From Thalassospira lohafexi (GTDB lineage Bacteria > Pseudomonadota > Alphaproteobacteria > Rhodospirillales > Thalassospiraceae): a stretch of DNA of 64,000 nucleotides. Positions 51,182 through 60,616 of this stretch are shown here, piece by piece (positions within the stretch are counted from its first letter, which is position 1; every line of letters starts with the position of its first letter). Location of the stretch: positions 186,001 through 250,000 of the forward strand of contig NZ_NXGX01000002.1 of NCBI RefSeq assembly GCF_002844275.1, written 5' to 3'. The notes under the pieces were generated by a model that was not told the origin of the DNA, did not search any database, and saw only the letters and a program-made list of their open reading frames with translations. The translations under genes and the position numbers were made by a program.

Positions 51182-51952
51182 ATGCCAAATGATGTAACCG
51201 GTGACGCGCAGCTTAAAATCGATGGGGTCGAAACCGGCCCGCAAGTCGATTTTCAGCATGTCCGCATTGTCGAGGCTGTGCTGTTTGCATCTGCAGACCC
51301 GATCAGCGAACGCGTCATTGCCGCACGTTTGCCCGAAGGAACCAATATTTCAGACGTGCTGACGGTTTTGCAGGACACATACGCATCACGCGGCGTCAAT
51401 CTGAACCGGGTTGGCGATAAATGGGCGTTTCGCACCGCTGTTGATCTTGCCGGTGATCTTCATATCGAGGTCGAAAAAGCCAAGAAAATGACGCGTGCAA
51501 CGCTCGAGACGCTTGCGATCATTGCCTATCACGAGCCAGTTACCCGTTCCGAGGTTGAGGAAATTCGTGGTGTGGCGCTGTCCAAGGGCACGCTTGATAT
51601 TCTGCTGGAGGCCAAATGGATCCGGCCACGTGGGCGTAAACGTGTGCCGGGGCGGCCTGTCCTTTGGGCGACAACGGATGAATTTCTTGATCACTTTGGT
51701 CTTGAAGACCGTGATGATTTGCCCGGTCTTGCGGACCTTAAGGCCGCGGGCCTGCTTGATAGCCGTCCGGGAATGGGCCGGTATGGGGCGAATTCTGATG
51801 ACGAAGCATTGCCTGACCTTGTTGATGACGGTGAGGTGACCGATTCTGTTGTCGAAGAAGCCCTGACGACGCGCAATCTCGAAGAACTCGACGAGACGAT
51901 TTATTCCGACAATCCCAATCTTCTTGATGAAAAAGAGGTATCGGACACCTGA
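51182..51952 (+). CDS. scpB: Segregation and condensation protein B
   Basis: The 256-residue protein's core of two winged helices covers about 20-185, with VEAVLFASADPISERVIAARLPEG, ATLETLAIIAYHEPVTRSEVEEIRGV and the GRKRVPGRPVLWATTDEFLDHFGL end. The acidic C-terminal tail is about 60 residues long. ScpB dimers bind ScpA in the Smc complex. Confidence 0.95.
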   Translation: MPNDVTGDAQLKIDGVETGPQVDFQHVRIVEAVLFASADPISERVIAARLPEGTNISDVLTVLQDTYASRGVNLNRVGDKWAFRTAVDLAGDLHIEVEKAKKMTRATLETLAIIAYHEPVTRSEVEEIRGVALSKGTLDILLEAKWIRPRGRKRVPGRPVLWATTDEFLDHFGLEDRDDLPGLADLKAAGLLDSRPGMGRYGANSDDEALPDLVDDGEVTDSVVEEALTTRNLEELDETIYSDNPNLLDEKEVSDT

Positions 51953-52085
51953 TCGTTTAGGGTCCGGTAACCGAAGTTATTCTGCGCCTTGCAAGAAGGG
52001 CGGCGGGCGCTTAAGTTCTGTGAAAGATTTCGCTAATCATTTGCACCTTTGGTGCGTTGACCACGTCCAGATAAAGAGTTTGTTG

Positions 52086-53129
52086 ATGCCCGACGGTTTG
52101 AGGATGTCGAATGTCAGTCACGAATTCGGTTCCAACCGGGTTCTGAACGACATTAGTTTCGATGTCGCCCCAGGAGAAATTGTCTGTTTGCTTGGTCCGT
52201 CTGGTTGCGGAAAAACAACTGCGCTGCGGCTGGCGGCGGGGCTTGAAAAACTTCAGTTCGGGCAAATTGCCATTGATGATCAGATCGTGGCCCACCCGGG
52301 TGACTATGTTGAGCCGGAAAAACGCGGCGTTGGTATGGTTTTTCAGGACTATGCACTGTTTCCGCATTTAACCGTTGCCAAGAACATCGGCTTTGGCCTG
52401 AAGCATTTTAGCGACGCCCAGCGCCGTGAGGCGGTTGAACGTGCGCTGACACAGGTTGGCATGTCAGAATACCTCGATGCCTATCCGCACGAACTTTCAG
52501 GTGGTCAGCAGCAACGGATTGCATTGGCCCGCGCATTGGCACCAACCCCGCAAATCATGTTGCTTGATGAACCGTTTTCCGGACTGGATGTCGCACGGCG
52601 CGCAGATTTGCGTGATACGACCCTTCATGTTTTGAAAAATGCCGGTATTGCAACCATCATGGTGACCCATGATCCTCAGGAAGCGATGTATATGGGCGAC
52701 CGTATTATCGTGATGAACGAAGGGCAGGTCATGCAGGACGGGACACCGGAATCGCTTTATTTCCAGCCGGAAAACCGTTTTGTTGCGTCATTCTTTGGCG
52801 AGGTGAACCAATTTGCCTCAACTGTGCGCAATGGCATTATTGAAACACCGGTCGGTCAGATCACCACCGATGAATTTGCCGATGGAACCGAGGTTGACGT
52901 ATTGGTGCGTCCCGAAGGACTTCATGTCGGTGATTCCGTGAATGGTCACGATATCATGGCCAATGTTGATGCCGTGCGGGCATTGGGTGAAGTCAACCTG
53001 ATGCATTTGACGCTGGAAAAGGGCGGGCACATTCATGCACGCGTGCCACGGCGCTTTTCGACATTAAATCAGAATTCGGTCGCTATTACGCTTGATCCAG
53101 AGATGACCTTCGTGTTTCCTATGTCCTGA
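52086..53129 (+). CDS. Orphan ABC transporter ATPase, ferric-iron/spermidine type (FbpC-like)
   Basis: The 347-residue importer-type ATPase has Walker A GPSGCGKTT, Q-loop FQDYALFPHLTV, signature LSGGQQQRIALARAL, Walker B IMLLDEPFSGLD, the switch His VTHDPQEAMYMGD and a C-terminal TOBE region (VLVRPEGLHVGD). It resembles FbpC/PotA-type subunits, but no permease or binding protein is adjacent, so the partner is unknown. The open frame starts at 51924 inside scpB; ATG at 52086 with AAGAG upstream gives the family N-terminus. It separates scpB from tatA. Confidence 0.87.
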   Translation: MPDGLRMSNVSHEFGSNRVLNDISFDVAPGEIVCLLGPSGCGKTTALRLAAGLEKLQFGQIAIDDQIVAHPGDYVEPEKRGVGMVFQDYALFPHLTVAKNIGFGLKHFSDAQRREAVERALTQVGMSEYLDAYPHELSGGQQQRIALARALAPTPQIMLLDEPFSGLDVARRADLRDTTLHVLKNAGIATIMVTHDPQEAMYMGDRIIVMNEGQVMQDGTPESLYFQPENRFVASFFGEVNQFASTVRNGIIETPVGQITTDEFADGTEVDVLVRPEGLHVGDSVNGHDIMANVDAVRALGEVNLMHLTLEKGGHIHARVPRRFSTLNQNSVAITLDPEMTFVFPMS

Positions 53130-53293
53130 TACGGCCAACTGTCCCTTGAAATCTAACCGGGACAGAATGCTAAATTACAATTGGATTGCAATCACGGGTA
53201 TTAACCCATCCGTCGCATTGCACAGTGGGGGGCTTTCTGCCATTATCCGTGCATAACGCCGGAAGGCAGAACGGATCTTTGGAGAAAGAAGTT

Positions 53294-53530
53294 ATGGGTA
53301 TTGGCGTTTGGCAAATTGTTCTTATTCTGGCGATTGTCCTGATCATCTTTGGCGCAGGTAAACTGCCGAAAGTGATGGGCGACATGGGTAAGGGCATCAA
53401 GAGCTTCAAAGCGGGCATTAACGAAAAAGAACAAGATGATGATGCTGGCGCTTCGGCCAAGACCATCGAAAACACGACCTCTGCATCGGTTTCGACCGAG
53501 AGCAAAGACAAGGATTCAGTGAAATCCTGA
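53294..53530 (+). CDS. tatA: Twin-arginine translocase subunit TatA
   Basis: The 78-residue protein has an N-terminal membrane helix (GVWQIVLILAIVLIIFGAGKLP), the FGAGKLP hinge and an amphipathic helix DMGKGIKSFKAG, followed by a charged tail. It forms the protein-conducting part of the Tat system for folded proteins. GGAG 10 bases before the ATG at 53294 fixes the start; upstream codons in frame are not conserved. Confidence 0.95.
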   Translation: MGIGVWQIVLILAIVLIIFGAGKLPKVMGDMGKGIKSFKAGINEKEQDDDAGASAKTIENTTSASVSTESKDKDSVKS

Positions 53531-53565
53531 TCGTCTGTCGGGTTTCCTTCAGATAGGCGTGTCAT

Positions 53566-53979
53566 ATGTTTGATATCGGCTGGACCGAATTGGCTCTTGT
53601 GGCCGTCGTGGCATTATTTGTCGTCGGCCCCAAGGAGCTTCCGCATCTTCTGTACAAGTTGGCGGGGTACTGGAAAAAAGTGCGCGGAATGGCGCGCGAA
53701 TTCCAAAGTGGCATTGATGACATCATCCGCGAAGCGGAACTTGATGATCTGCGCAAGCAGGTGAGCAGTGCCAGTACCAACCCGACCGATTTTATGGAAA
53801 AGACGATTGGCGCACCCAAAGCCGACGGCAAAGCAACAGATGCGAAGGCATCTGAGGCAAAGCCGGCGGACAGTGGTGGCTCGGACGAAAAACCGGCTGC
53901 TACTGAAAGCAAGTCGTCAGATACCAAATCGTCAGCTGCTAATAGCAAAAAGAAAGACCACCCGGAGAGCCAGGCGTGA
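53566..53979 (+). CDS. tatB: Twin-arginine translocase subunit TatB
   Basis: The 137-residue protein has the TatB N-terminus MFDIGWTELALVAVVALFVVGPKELP (hinge GPKELP, characteristic of TatB rather than TatA), an amphipathic helix and a low-complexity Ser/Lys/Ala tail. It forms the receptor complex with TatC, whose gene overlaps it by 4 bases. Confidence 0.94.
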   Translation: MFDIGWTELALVAVVALFVVGPKELPHLLYKLAGYWKKVRGMAREFQSGIDDIIREAELDDLRKQVSSASTNPTDFMEKTIGAPKADGKATDAKASEAKPADSGGSDEKPAATESKSSDTKSSAANSKKKDHPESQA

Positions 53980-54977
53980 ACATGCAATCGCATGACGAGC
54001 AGATGCCGATTATGGAGCATCTGATAGAGCTAAGAAATCGCCTGACATGGGCTGTCTTGGCGCTGTTTCTGACCTTTGGGCTCTGCTATTATTTCGTCGA
54101 GGATATCTATGGTTTCCTCGTGCGACCGCTGGCAGAAATCATGGGGCCGGATCGGCGCATGATCTACACGGCTTTGACCGAAGTATTCTTCACCTATGTC
54201 AAAGTATCGTTCTTTGCCGCTTGTTTCGTTTCAACCCCGGTGTTTTTGTCGCAGTTTTGGGCATTTGTTGCACCGGGTCTGTATAAAAACGAACGATCGG
54301 CCTTCATGCCGTTCCTGTTTGCGACACCTGTTCTGTTTTTGGCAGGTGGGGCTTTGGTTTATTACTTCATCATGCCGCTGGCGTGGAAGTTTTTCCTGAG
54401 TTTTGAGCAGGTCGGCGACGCATCCAACCTTGCAATTCAGCTTGAAGCCAAAGTCGATGAATATCTGTCTTTGGTAATGAAGCTTATCTTTGCGTTCGGT
54501 CTTTGTTTCCAGTTGCCGGTCTTGCTTACGCTGATGGCGCGCGCAGGGATCGTGACGGCCGATAGCTTAGCGAAGAAACGCCGATATGCTGTTGTTATTG
54601 CCTTTGTTTTTGCCGCTGTTCTGACGCCGCCCGACCTGATTTCGCAGGTTGGGTTGGGGATTCCGATCATTATTCTCTATGAGATTTCCATCATTATGGC
54701 CCGGATTTCTGAACGCAAGCGCGCCAAGCGTGCTGCGGAAGCCGAGGCAGAAGACGAAGACGATGGTGATGATCCGGAAGATGATCCTTCTGGCGGTAGT
54801 TCTGTTGCCAAAACCGATGATACGGTTGATCAACAAGGGGCTGCTGCGGCAGGTGCATCCTATGATGATGGCCAGACATCTCTGACCCGTTCATCTTCTT
54901 CTGAAGATGGTTCTCCGCGCTTGTCGGGACCGTCTCGCGATGATGACGGGGAAGACGATTTCAATAACGCACGTTAA
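53976..54977 (+). CDS. tatC: Twin-arginine translocase subunit TatC with long acidic tail
   Basis: The 333 residues form six membrane helices with conserved MEHLIELRNRL at the N-terminus, which binds the twin-arginine signal, and FVAPGLYKNERS. The core ends near residue 255; about 80 more residues form an acidic, Ser-rich tail absent from the 258-residue E. coli protein. GTG at 53976 is chosen because GGAG is 8 bases upstream; ATG at 53982 is possible. Confidence 0.95.
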   Translation: MNMQSHDEQMPIMEHLIELRNRLTWAVLALFLTFGLCYYFVEDIYGFLVRPLAEIMGPDRRMIYTALTEVFFTYVKVSFFAACFVSTPVFLSQFWAFVAPGLYKNERSAFMPFLFATPVLFLAGGALVYYFIMPLAWKFFLSFEQVGDASNLAIQLEAKVDEYLSLVMKLIFAFGLCFQLPVLLTLMARAGIVTADSLAKKRRYAVVIAFVFAAVLTPPDLISQVGLGIPIIILYEISIIMARISERKRAKRAAEAEAEDEDDGDDPEDDPSGGSSVAKTDDTVDQQGAAAAGASYDDGQTSLTRSSSSEDGSPRLSGPSRDDDGEDDFNNAR

Positions 54978-55008
54978 TTGAAATCATCGGCCTTCAAACG
55001 TCTGATTT

Positions 55009-55037
55009 GATGGGGTGGACCTTGTGTCCACCCCATC
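55009..55037. repeat. Hairpin between tatC and serS
   Basis: GATGGGGTGGA and TCCACCCCATC form a perfect 11-bp stem with a 7-base loop and no U run. It may act as a weak terminator or mRNA stabiliser. Confidence 0.6.
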
Positions 55038-55077
55038 GTATAAAGCCACAAATAATTGACTGACAGGGTGCTGTTCG

Positions 55078-56355
55078 ATGCACGACATAAAATGGATTCG
55101 GGACAACCCCGAGGCTTTCGACGCGGCGATGGCCGTGCGCAAGCAGGAAATTACTGCGAAACGTCTGATGGATATCGACGTTGAGCGTCGCAAACTGATG
55201 ACAGAACATCAGGAAATGCTGGCACGCCGCAAAACGATTTCCGGTGAAATCGGCAAGCTTCGTAAAAATGGCGAAGATGCTGACGAGTTGATGGCCGAAA
55301 TGGGCACGCTCAAGGACAAGATCAAGGATGCGGAAGACGGTCAGGCCAGCCTGAACGAGCAGCTTGATCTTCTGCTGTCATCGTTTGCCAACATTCTTGA
55401 CCCTGAAGTACCGGTCGGTGACGACGAGGACGATAATGTCGAGGTCAACCGTTGGGGGGAACCTGCGACGTTCGATTTCACGCCAATCGAACATTTCGAA
55501 ATCGGCGAAAAGCTTGGCATGATGGACTTTGAAACCGCAGCCAAGCTGTCGGGTTCGCGGTTTGTCATCCTGCGCGGCGGGTTGGCCAAACTTGAACGTG
55601 CGTTGTCGCAGTTCATGATTGATTTGCACACCACTGAACATGGGTATGAAGAAACCATCACCCCGATGCTGGTGCGTGATGACGCCATGTTTGGCACGGG
55701 GCAATTGCCGAAATTCGCCGAGGATTCGTTTAAGACCACCAATGATTACTGGCTGATCCCGACGTCTGAGGTCACCCTGACCAATCAGGTTGCTGGCGAC
55801 ATCATTGAGCAGGCAAAGCTTCCGTTGCGCTTTACCGCATTGACGCAGTGTTTCCGGTCCGAAGCCGGTTCGGCCGGGCGCGATACCCGAGGCATGATCC
55901 GGCAACACCAGTTTTCCAAAGTGGAAATGGTGTCGGTGGTTGAGGCGGAAAAGTCCGACGAGGAACTTACCCGTAAAACACGTTGTGCCGAGACGGTTCT
56001 TGAGCGTCTTGGTCTGCCGTATCGTACGGTTATCCTGTGCACGGGTGATATCGGGTTCTCGGCCTGCAAGACCTATGACATTGAAGTCTGGTTGCCAGGC
56101 CAGGGTAAGTACCGTGAGATTTCGTCTTGCTCGAACACCCGTGATTTCCAGGCCCGTCGCATGAATGCGCGGTATCGCGCGGCTGGCGACAAAAAGACCA
56201 ATTTCGTTCATACCCTGAACGGGTCGGGACTTGCCGTTGGCCGTTGCCTGATCGCGGTCATGGAAAACTATCAGCAGGCAGATGGTTCTATCCGTGTTCC
56301 GGATGCGCTGAAACCCTATATGGGCGGACTTGAGGTTATCTCACCGCGCGGTTAA
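55078..56355 (+). CDS. serS: Seryl-tRNA synthetase
   Basis: The 425-residue class II enzyme has an N-terminal coiled-coil arm (about 1-105) that holds the long variable arm of tRNA-Ser. The catalytic core has motif 2 [21 protein letters not shown] and motif 3 [18 protein letters not shown], both complete. It also supplies Ser-tRNA for selenocysteine if that system exists. It starts with [14 protein letters not shown], the usual family start. It is followed 11 bases later by surE. Confidence 0.97.
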   Translation: MHDIKWIRDNPEAFDAAMAVRKQEITAKRLMDIDVERRKLMTEHQEMLARRKTISGEIGKLRKNGEDADELMAEMGTLKDKIKDAEDGQASLNEQLDLLLSSFANILDPEVPVGDDEDDNVEVNRWGEPATFDFTPIEHFEIGEKLGMMDFETAAKLSGSRFVILRGGLAKLERALSQFMIDLHTTEHGYEETITPMLVRDDAMFGTGQLPKFAEDSFKTTNDYWLIPTSEVTLTNQVAGDIIEQAKLPLRFTALTQCFRSEAGSAGRDTRGMIRQHQFSKVEMVSVVEAEKSDEELTRKTRCAETVLERLGLPYRTVILCTGDIGFSACKTYDIEVWLPGQGKYREISSCSNTRDFQARRMNARYRAAGDKKTNFVHTLNGSGLAVGRCLIAVMENYQQADGSIRVPDALKPYMGGLEVISPRG

Positions 56356-56366
56356 GGCATCACGGC

Positions 56367-57134
56367 ATGATTGATCTATCGAACGCACGTATCCTGATCA
56401 GCAATGATGACGGCATTGACGCGCCGGGGATCAAGCTGCTTGAACGCTTGGCGCGTGAATTTTCCGATGATGTGTGGGTTATTGCACCATCGACGGAACA
56501 AAGTGGTGCAGGGCATTCATTGACCCTGCGCCGCCCGCTTCGCATTCACAAACGTGATGAACGCCACTACGCGGTTGATGGTACGCCGACCGATTGCATC
56601 CTTTTGGGGTTGCAGCAGGTCATGCGCGATACACCGCCGGACATTATTCTGTCGGGCATTAACCGGGGTGGAAACCTTGGCGAGGATGTGACCTATTCCG
56701 GGACGGTTGCTGCTGCGATGGAGGCAACGCTTCTTAATGTGCCCGCAATTGCGTTTTCGCAGTATTTTTCCGGTGACATGATCAATTGGACGATTGCCGA
56801 AAAATACCTTTATGACGTGACAAAAACACTGGTGAAGACAACCTGGCCAAAGGGTGTTTTGATCAATGTGAACTTCCCCGAGCACGAGGCGCAAGGTGGT
56901 GCGCGTGTGCGGATTTCCAAGCAGGGACAGCGTAAAATTGGCGATCACATTGCCGAACGCCATGATCCGCGCGGGGAGCCTTATTACTGGATTGGTGCAA
57001 TCCTGTCGGAACTTCCCGAAGATCCAAATGCAGACTTGCGGGTGATCGAACAAGGCGATATCTCGGTAACACCGATCAGTCTTGATTTTACCCACTACGA
57101 AACGCACGAAAAATTGACGAAAGCATTTCCGTGA
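56367..57134 (+). CDS. surE: 5'/3'-nucleotidase SurE
   Basis: The 255-residue phosphatase acts on nucleoside monophosphates. The metal-binding start ILISNDDGIDAPGI, the loop STEQSGAGHSLT and GINRGGNLGEDVTYSGTVAAAMEA are intact. The order surE-pcm-nlpD is shared with E. coli, where rpoS follows; here a DUF815 gene follows on the other strand. Confidence 0.96.
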   Translation: MIDLSNARILISNDDGIDAPGIKLLERLAREFSDDVWVIAPSTEQSGAGHSLTLRRPLRIHKRDERHYAVDGTPTDCILLGLQQVMRDTPPDIILSGINRGGNLGEDVTYSGTVAAAMEATLLNVPAIAFSQYFSGDMINWTIAEKYLYDVTKTLVKTTWPKGVLINVNFPEHEAQGGARVRISKQGQRKIGDHIAERHDPRGEPYYWIGAILSELPEDPNADLRVIEQGDISVTPISLDFTHYETHEKLTKAFP

Positions 57135-57784
57135 ACGAGCCGGTCATTACCCGTGAAACAGAAATAGCCAATCTGCTTGAGGCGCTTCGTGATGATGGCA
57201 TTCATGACGAGACTGTCTTGCAGGCATTGGCCGATGTCCCGCGCGAGACATTTGTTGCGGACCCCTTTGTTGAGCGTGCGTGGGAAAATGTCGCCTTGCC
57301 CATCAGTAAGGGACAAACCATTTCCCAGCCCTATATCGTAGCACTCATGACGCAGGCACTTGAGCTTAATGATCGGATGAAGGTTCTTGAGGTCGGAACG
57401 GGGTCAGGATATCAGGCGGCGATTTTGGCCAAACTTGCACGCCGGGTTTATACCCTTGAACGACACAAGCCGCTTTTGCGCGAGGCGGAGGAAAAATTCC
57501 GTGAGCTTGGACTGCACACGATTTCGACTTTGCATGGCGATGGCGGGCTTGGCTGGAAAGCGCAAGCGCCGTTTGACCGGATCATTGTGACCGCAGCAGC
57601 ACAGGATGTGCCGCCGGTTCTGGTTGATCAGCTTGCGGTTGGCGGGATTATGGTTGTTCCGGTTGGCGAGGTATCGCATACGCAGTTGCTGTTGCGTGTG
57701 TTAAGGACACCAAGCGGGGTTGAGGTTACTGAACTGATGCCAGTCCGTTTTGTGCCGATGTTGCCTGGTACTGAAGAATTCTAG
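57131..57784 (+). CDS. pcm: Protein-L-isoaspartate O-methyltransferase
   Basis: The 217-residue repair enzyme methylates isoaspartyl residues using SAM. The SAM loop VLEVGTGSGYQAAILA is canonical, and ALPISKGQTISQPYIVALM and the GGIMVVPVG loop are typical. Start GTG at 57131 overlaps surE by 4 bases. It is the true Pcm, in contrast to the divergent copy at 32771. Confidence 0.95.
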   Translation: MNEPVITRETEIANLLEALRDDGIHDETVLQALADVPRETFVADPFVERAWENVALPISKGQTISQPYIVALMTQALELNDRMKVLEVGTGSGYQAAILAKLARRVYTLERHKPLLREAEEKFRELGLHTISTLHGDGGLGWKAQAPFDRIIVTAAAQDVPPVLVDQLAVGGIMVVPVGEVSHTQLLLRVLRTPSGVEVTELMPVRFVPMLPGTEEF

Positions 57785-57881
57785 GCTTTCTGTCAAAACG
57801 CACCCCGAATTTACAGTAAAATTTTCCAAATGCGGTCGGTGCTTACTGATTGTTAACCGCTGATCATGGACACTAGGTCCC

Positions 57882-58937
57882 ATGATGGAAAATTGTGTCA
57901 CACAGGCTGTCCAACGTGGGAAAAGTCTGCTGCTTGTCTGTATGACAACTGCGGCCCTAAGCGGCTGTTTGCTGAACTCTGTTCCTGTGCCTGTCGTGTA
58001 TGGCGATGGCGCAAGCTATAGCCCGTATAGCATGCCGAAACTCAAAAACGGCGAACGCGTCGTTACCGTTGAACCCGGTGACACGGTTTCGCAGATCGCG
58101 GCACGTTACAGCACAGACTTTCGTCGGTTTACATCGCGCAATGATTTGCGTGAACCCTATGTGATTTACCCGGGCCAACGATTGGTGTTGCCGCCGTGGC
58201 AATCAGATTATGACAGCATGCCCCCGACCGCTGTTGCGTCATCCAAACCCAGTGCGCCAACAAAAACGGTGACCATTGGTGGCAAGCGACAGGTGGTTAA
58301 TGTTCCGACCAAAAGTACGCCGTCCTCAAGTGCGCCTTCACGGCCAGAAACCGTCGTTGCCCGTGTCGCGCCAACAGGGGGCGGAAGTATCCCGACACCC
58401 GGCATAAAACCACGGGACTATGCCGCAGCCGCCGAACAGGAATTCTCCACAACGCGCAGCTGGCAATCAGATCGGAAGTCGACTCCCGAAGCCGGGCAGG
58501 GCAGCAATGTTCGCAAAGATGTTGTTCTGGCCGAACCAACAGGCCGAAAAGGCTTCATCTGGCCGGTTCAGGGCAAAGTTGTTTTGAAATACGGTGCGGG
58601 CAATGGCGGCTTGTTTAACGACGGCATCAATATTCAGGCCAACCGTGGGACTCCAATTACAGCAGCGGAAAACGGTGTTGTGACTTATGTCGGCAATGAG
58701 TTGCGCGGGTTTGGTAACCTGATCCTGATCAAGCACGCCGATAATTATGTGACGGCCTATGCCCACACGGAAAACCCCATGGTGGCACGTGGTGATGTTG
58801 TGACCCGTGGCCAACACATTTCAAGTGTCGGGTCAACCGGGGCCGTGACCTTCCCGCAATTGCACTTTGAAATACGGCGAGGACGGGAATCATCTGACCC
58901 GATGAAATTTTTACCAAGTGTTATGGTATCACGATAA
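57882..58937 (+). CDS. NlpD-like lipoprotein with LysM and degenerate M23 domain
   Basis: The 351-residue protein has a lipoprotein signal (AALSGC, lipid Cys near residue 29), a LysM domain (about 65-110, VEPGDTVSQIAARYSTDF), a linker, and a C-terminal LytM domain (about 220-345). The first zinc ligands are lost (FNDGINIQA instead of H-x-G-x-D) and HLHFE is QLHFE, so it should be an amidase activator like NlpD or EnvC rather than a peptidase. Its position after surE-pcm matches nlpD. DipM in Caulobacter is another related family. Confidence 0.88.
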   Translation: MMENCVTQAVQRGKSLLLVCMTTAALSGCLLNSVPVPVVYGDGASYSPYSMPKLKNGERVVTVEPGDTVSQIAARYSTDFRRFTSRNDLREPYVIYPGQRLVLPPWQSDYDSMPPTAVASSKPSAPTKTVTIGGKRQVVNVPTKSTPSSSAPSRPETVVARVAPTGGGSIPTPGIKPRDYAAAAEQEFSTTRSWQSDRKSTPEAGQGSNVRKDVVLAEPTGRKGFIWPVQGKVVLKYGAGNGGLFNDGINIQANRGTPITAAENGVVTYVGNELRGFGNLILIKHADNYVTAYAHTENPMVARGDVVTRGQHISSVGSTGAVTFPQLHFEIRRGRESSDPMKFLPSVMVSR

Positions 58938-58967
58938 AAAACACCCGGTGCGAAACCGGGTGTTTTT
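58936..58967. terminator. Bidirectional terminator between the NlpD-like and DUF815 genes
   Basis: AAAAAACACCCGG and CCGGGTGTTTTT arms lie between convergent genes. Confidence 0.92.
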
Positions 58968-58994
58968 GTATGATGATTTGATTGAGCGTTGAAG

Positions 58995-59858
58995 TCAGTC
59001 GATTGATTTCCCAAGTTCACCGGCAATTTCCTGAATAAATTGCCATGCGACACGGCCAGACCTGCTGCCGCGCGTGACGGTCCATTCCTTTGCGCGGGCA
59101 TGGAGTTCCTCGGTGGGAATGTCGAGGTTGAATTCCTTGGCGTATCCTTCGATGATTTCGAAATAGATATCCTGGGAAATATTGTGGAAGCCAAGCCACA
59201 GACCAAACCGGTCGGACAGGGAGACCTTTTCTTCGACAGCTTCTGACGGGTTGATTGCGGTTGATCGTTCATTTTCGATCATGTCGCGGGCCATCAAATG
59301 GCGACGGTTTGATGTCGCGTAAAAGATGACGTTCTTTGGCCGCCCTTCAACACCGCCTTCGAGTACGGCCTTGAGCGACTTATAGCTTTCATCATGCAAG
59401 TCAAACGACAGGTCATCACAGAACAGCACGGTTTTGCGACCACTTTCCTGAAGGATATGCAGGAGAGTAGGCAGACTCGGGATGTCTTCGCGGTGAATTT
59501 CCACCAGTGCCAGTGCCGCAGGCGTTTCTGCGTTGATCTTGGCATGCATGGCTTTGACGATGGAACTTTTACCGGTTCCACGTGCACCCCACAAAAGGGC
59601 GTTGTTGGCGGGCAGGCCATCGGTAAAGCGTTTGGTGTTATTATAAAGAATCTCTTTTTGTTGGCCGATGCCTTGCAATAGATCGATATCAATGCGGTTG
59701 ACGTTGCGAACCGGCTGAAGATAGCTGTTTTCGGCCTGCCAGACGAAGGCATCTGCGGCACTTAAGTCGTTTTGCGTGCGTGCAGGTGGGGCCATGCGTT
59801 CAAGTGCGGACGCAATTCGTTCAAGGGTTGGCAATAATTTGTCGAAATCTGTGGTCAT
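58995..59858 (-). CDS. DUF815 family P-loop ATPase
   Basis: The 287-residue AAA-type ATPase has Walker A GARGTGKSS near residue 90, Walker B-like VLFCDDLSFD, sensor region FYATSNRRHLM and a C-terminal lid. The family is widespread in proteobacteria but poorly characterised. AGAGG precedes the ATG. It is inserted on the opposite strand between the surE-pcm-nlpD unit and yajC-secDF. Confidence 0.88.
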   Translation of the reverse strand: MTTDFDKLLPTLERIASALERMAPPARTQNDLSAADAFVWQAENSYLQPVRNVNRIDIDLLQGIGQQKEILYNNTKRFTDGLPANNALLWGARGTGKSSIVKAMHAKINAETPAALALVEIHREDIPSLPTLLHILQESGRKTVLFCDDLSFDLHDESYKSLKAVLEGGVEGRPKNVIFYATSNRRHLMARDMIENERSTAINPSEAVEEKVSLSDRFGLWLGFHNISQDIYFEIIEGYAKEFNLDIPTEELHARAKEWTVTRGSRSGRVAWQFIQEIAGELGKSID

Positions 59859-60093
59859 TGAGGCCTCTTGGATGTTTCTTGTTCTTGGTGACGGTGGTTT
59901 ATGGCGCGAAAGCTAGCATACCCGTGGCGTAAAGGAATAGGATGTTGACGCCAGAAAGGCGAGAAAGCTGGTGAACAAGGCCACATAAATGGTGATTTAA
60001 CCCGGAAAAATCCGGTTCTTCCTTGCTTTGACGTTTGACACCGTTATATTCCGGCAGTTGATATATTTTGTCCTGAGGGATTAGGAGTTACTA
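59859..60093. other. Divergent intergenic region before yajC
   Basis: About 235 bases with promoters for DUF815 (minus) and yajC (plus). TTGACG/TTGACA hexamers at 60028-60040 with TATATT about 20 bases downstream are a possible yajC promoter of non-ideal spacing. GAGGGATTAGGAG lies before the yajC ATG. Confidence 0.45.
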
Positions 60094-60474
60094 ATGTTTA
60101 TTTCGACTGCTTTTGCGCAGACCGCAGGTGGTTCTGATGGTGCCGGCGCACTTATGCAATTTGCACCGCTGATCCTTATTTTTGTTGTTTTCTATTTCCT
60201 GCTTATTCGTCCGCAGCAGAAAAAGCAGAAAGAACATAAAGCAATGCTCGGGGCGATCCGCCGTGGCGATAAAATCGTTACCGCAGGTGGTCTTATTGGC
60301 TCCGTTGCAAAAGTTATTGGTGACGACGAGCTGTCGGTTGAGATTGCCGATGGTGTAAAAGTCAAAGTCGCACGCGGCATGGTTTCGACGGTTCTGTCGA
60401 AAACGGAACCGGCCAAGGGCGACGCCAAAGAAGAAAAAGAAGAAAAAGACGAAGAAGAGACCAAAAAAGACTAA
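60094..60474 (+). CDS. yajC: Preprotein translocase subunit YajC
   Basis: The 126-residue protein has an N-terminal helix (FAPLILIFVVFYFLLIRPQQKKQKEH, residues about 24-50) ending in the family motif RPQQKK. A soluble domain follows (RRGDKIVTAGGLIGSVAKV), then a Lys/Glu-rich tail. It associates with SecDF at the Sec translocon, whose genes follow. Confidence 0.95.
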   Translation: MFISTAFAQTAGGSDGAGALMQFAPLILIFVVFYFLLIRPQQKKQKEHKAMLGAIRRGDKIVTAGGLIGSVAKVIGDDELSVEIADGVKVKVARGMVSTVLSKTEPAKGDAKEEKEEKDEEETKKD

Positions 60475-60490
60475 TCTCTTCGAGCAAAGC

Positions 60491-60520
60491 AAGGCGGAGC
60501 ATCTGGCTCCGCCTTCTTGC
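60491..60520 (+). terminator. Hairpin/terminator after yajC
   Basis: AAGGCGGAGC and GGCTCCGCCTT arms are followed by CTTGCATTTT. The U run is interrupted, so partial read-through into secD is likely. Confidence 0.6.
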
Positions 60521-60557
60521 ATTTTACCGGTGGCCTGAGCGGTACAAAATACCCGTT

Positions 60558-60576
60558 GTTCCAAGGACCTTGGAAC
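60558..60576. repeat. 19-bp perfect palindrome upstream of secD
   Basis: GTTCCAAGG, A, CCTTGGAAC. CCAAGG recurs at 60581-60586. It lies about 40-60 bases before the secD ATG and may be an operator or a leader hairpin. Confidence 0.6.
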
Positions 60577-60616
60577 CAGACCAAGGTTGATCCAGACAAA
60601 TCCGGTCAAAGAACAC

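Noticed and set aside
57882-58937. Active M23 peptidase
   Set aside because: The first His and Asp zinc ligands are replaced (NDGINI), as in NlpD-type activators.
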